From DASYML01 sp036009045 (GTDB lineage: Bacteria > Acidobacteriota > Blastocatellia > Pyrinomonadales > Pyrinomonadaceae), in contig DASYML010000127.1 in NCBI GenBank assembly GCA_036009045.1, positions 1 to 14,735 on the forward strand: 14,735 nucleotides of DNA, in the 5' to 3' direction. Position 1 is the stretch's first letter, and every line of letters starts with the position of its first letter. This document shows positions 14,201 through 14,735 of this stretch, piece by piece. Under the pieces are notes generated by a model. The model searched no databases. It was not told the origin of the DNA and worked only from the letters and a program-made list of their open reading frames with translations. The translations under genes were made by a program, and so were the position numbers.

Positions 14201-14493
14201 GGCTTCCACACCTGGCCGCCGTCCGTCGTCTTCCAGACGCCGCCGCCCGGCGTGCCCATGTAATAAATCGCGGGTCGCCCAGGGATGCCCGCCACAGCCG
14301 TCACCCGCCCGGCACGGTATGGCCCAATCGAACGCCATTGCATTCCGGCGTGCCAGTCCTGATTGTACTGCTGCCCGCGCGCAAAGCCGCCCATCAACAG
14401 CGCGCAGCCCAGCAACATTGCCAGACGCACCGCCGCTCCGGCATCACAACGCGCCGCTGAAAAAAGTCTTGTGAAAAATCTAAAGCTGCTCAT
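11299..14493 (-). CDS. Exported BNR/sortilin (VPS10)-type beta-propeller protein
   Basis: A 1064-residue exported protein. After a signal peptide (basic start, hydrophobic AAVRLAMLLGCALLMGGFA, likely cut near ARG-QQ) come about eleven Asp-box/BNR units of the S/T-x-D-G-G-x-T/S-W type: KTTDGGQVW, KSTDGGATW, KTTDGGRSW, KSTDEGTTW, RSDDAGAGW, RSTDGGKTF, SLDGGKSW, KTNDGALSW, TRDGGATW, RTRDAGKTW and SFDGGDHW. This predicts one or two beta-propellers. The C-terminal ~330 residues hold beta-sandwich-like parts (NRFVWNLRYQHP, GPLAVPGNYEVSLTVEGKTY) and a helical tail with many Leu/Lys. Relatives are annotated as sortilin-like, xyloglucanase-like or generic BNR proteins; glycosidase activity is not shown by any motif here. 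I chose ATG 14493 because AAGGGA precedes it and the signal peptide follows; ATG 14502 and GTG 14613 are alternatives. Confidence 0.92.
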   Translation of the reverse strand: MSSFRFFTRLFSAARCDAGAAVRLAMLLGCALLMGGFARGQQYNQDWHAGMQWRSIGPYRAGRVTAVAGIPGRPAIYYMGTPGGGVWKTTDGGQVWKPIFDEAHVASIGALVLAPSNPDVIYVGTGEQTEGDGVYKSTDGGATWTNIGLRGIHFISAIIVDPHDPNIVLVSAYVDSAPSQMVGVFKTTDGGRSWHKTLFKDDKTVVMDMCAAPGDSRIVYASASTFRFAPSDAAPVPDSQIYKSTDEGTTWQPLSGAGLPLKSRGRIGIVVAPGDKRLYAIMNQGVFRSDDAGAGWQQITTDPRVVGSWYFSRVFVDPHHADVVYVMQTTMYRSTDGGKTFEAYRGAPSGEDEHVLWIAPDDTQRMILGSDQGAIVSLDGGKSWSTWYNQPTGQFYHVITDHSFPYYAYASQQDSGSVVVPNRSDYGQITYRDWFSTGAFESGYIAPDPLNPNLIYSIGWYGSVLRMDRTTAQISTVFVPGAKYRYTWETPLVFAPTDPKTLYVGMQHVLKTNDGALSWQEISPDLTVKPTQTALKAHADKDEPDAPQRTEQGVILTIAPSAAQAGEIWVGTSSSLVQLTRDGGATWRNVTPPEMPLNSRVTLIEASPLDAETAYAVASARADLHPFIYRTRDAGKTWQKIVAGLPEAGVARVVREDPARKGLVYAGTDNAAYLSFDGGDHWQPFQLNLPTSPVRDLAVHGSDLVAATYGRGLWILDDISPLRQLDAKVTEAKVYLFKPEQALRVRADNWQETPLSAETPAARNPPDGAIIDYYLKSSSPREITLEIRDEHGNTVQRFSSQPTAQDNLPGNVPDFWFAPPDALPAKAGMNRFVWNLRYQHPSTLPYSFYGKHLDYIEYTLPDYAIPGETPRDQPQGPLAVPGNYEVSLTVEGKTYRQPLVVKLDPRVQTSQADLEAQLNLAKNTSDLMMKSHRAYNDVASLRAGLLERLKSLAGISQAKDATDASTSLGKELDEIEEGTNSAPGFGLVNRNLARFMTMIESGDIRPAKSVWEATGESCEYLKKDLALWRKVNTESLPALNKLLTQYKLAPLPATTPVADPVCSN

Positions 14494-14724
14494 GTTATCC
14501 ATTCCCTTGAACGCCGTCCCTCTCCAATTGCGGTACTCCATACGACTGTCACGCGTTGTTAGATACTGATTGAGCTTGTGCTCCCGATCAACACCTGTTA
14601 TTGAGGCAGCCACATCTTCGCCGTCCCCACTGTTTCGGCTCCCTGCGCCAGGAAGGTGAAGGGTGATTCTATATTTAAATGTTCAGACCTGCTACTGCCT
14701 GAGAGGATGCCTGCACAGGGGCCA

Positions 14725-14735
14725 TATAGCGGTTT
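14725..14735. mobile_element. Start of another family A element, cut by window end
   Basis: The last 11 bases, TATAGCGGTTT, are identical to the TA-flanked end of the family A elements (TATAGCGGTT at 11062-11071 and, on the other strand, TATAGCGGTTTGC at 11214-11202). It is probably a fourth copy continuing beyond the window. Eleven bases alone are short, so this rests on the local abundance of the family. Confidence 0.5.

Overview
The window looks like a chromosomal stretch of a Gram-negative soil or environmental bacterium, most likely an acidobacterium. The basis is gene content: a very large secreted BNR/sortilin-type beta-propeller protein, DinB-like DUF1572 and DUF2306 proteins, and many small non-coding repeats. 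No rRNA or other phylogenetic marker is present, so the taxonomy is an inference. There are no tRNA, rRNA or CRISPR features.

Region 1 (89-5076) is the centrepiece: a putative RiPP (ribosomally made, post-translationally modified peptide) cluster. A nucleotidyltransferase-fold gene (89-1267, minus) points away from a plus-strand block of PqqD-like peptide chaperone (1506-1826), radical SAM/SPASM maturase (1829-3073), a 62-residue precursor-like peptide (3141-3329), an HPr-kinase-like ATPase (3679-4617) and a soluble S26-type peptidase (4633-5076). A workable model is this: PqqD holds the basic leader of the precursor; the radical SAM enzyme modifies the Cys/Gly/Ser/Thr-rich C-terminal half; the kinase possibly phosphorylates Ser (the peptide ends in Ser); and the peptidase removes the leader. 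The kinase-peptidase pair is bracketed by two directly repeated ~230-240 bp non-coding elements (3441-3670 and 5191-5430).

Region 2 (5445-8600) is a run of minus-strand genes: DUF1572/DinB-like protein, a small exported protein, a 7-helix membrane protein with no recognised family, a GNAT acetyltransferase and a small hypothetical. It looks less GC-rich than region 1. Positions 8600-8895 hold no gene. Region 3 (8950-10194) has two plus-strand hypotheticals, one exported. Region 4 (10204-14493) has a DUF2306 membrane protein and the 1064-residue BNR-repeat exported protein, both on the minus strand.

Two families of small inverted-repeat elements (MITE-like) are scattered between genes. Family A has ends beginning TAGCGGTT, a long internal hairpin and is flanked by TA. 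Family B is 69 bp with ends GGTAGTGGTTCAGTTTGAAA. Two nested insertions can be resolved to the base: a 149-bp family A copy inside a 69-bp family B copy (11041-11260), and a 107-bp family A copy inside an older family A-like element (6507-6717). A further family A end begins at the last bases of the window.

Short intergenic gaps (1268-1505, 8113-8203, 14494-14724) show no gene and no promoter I can defend.
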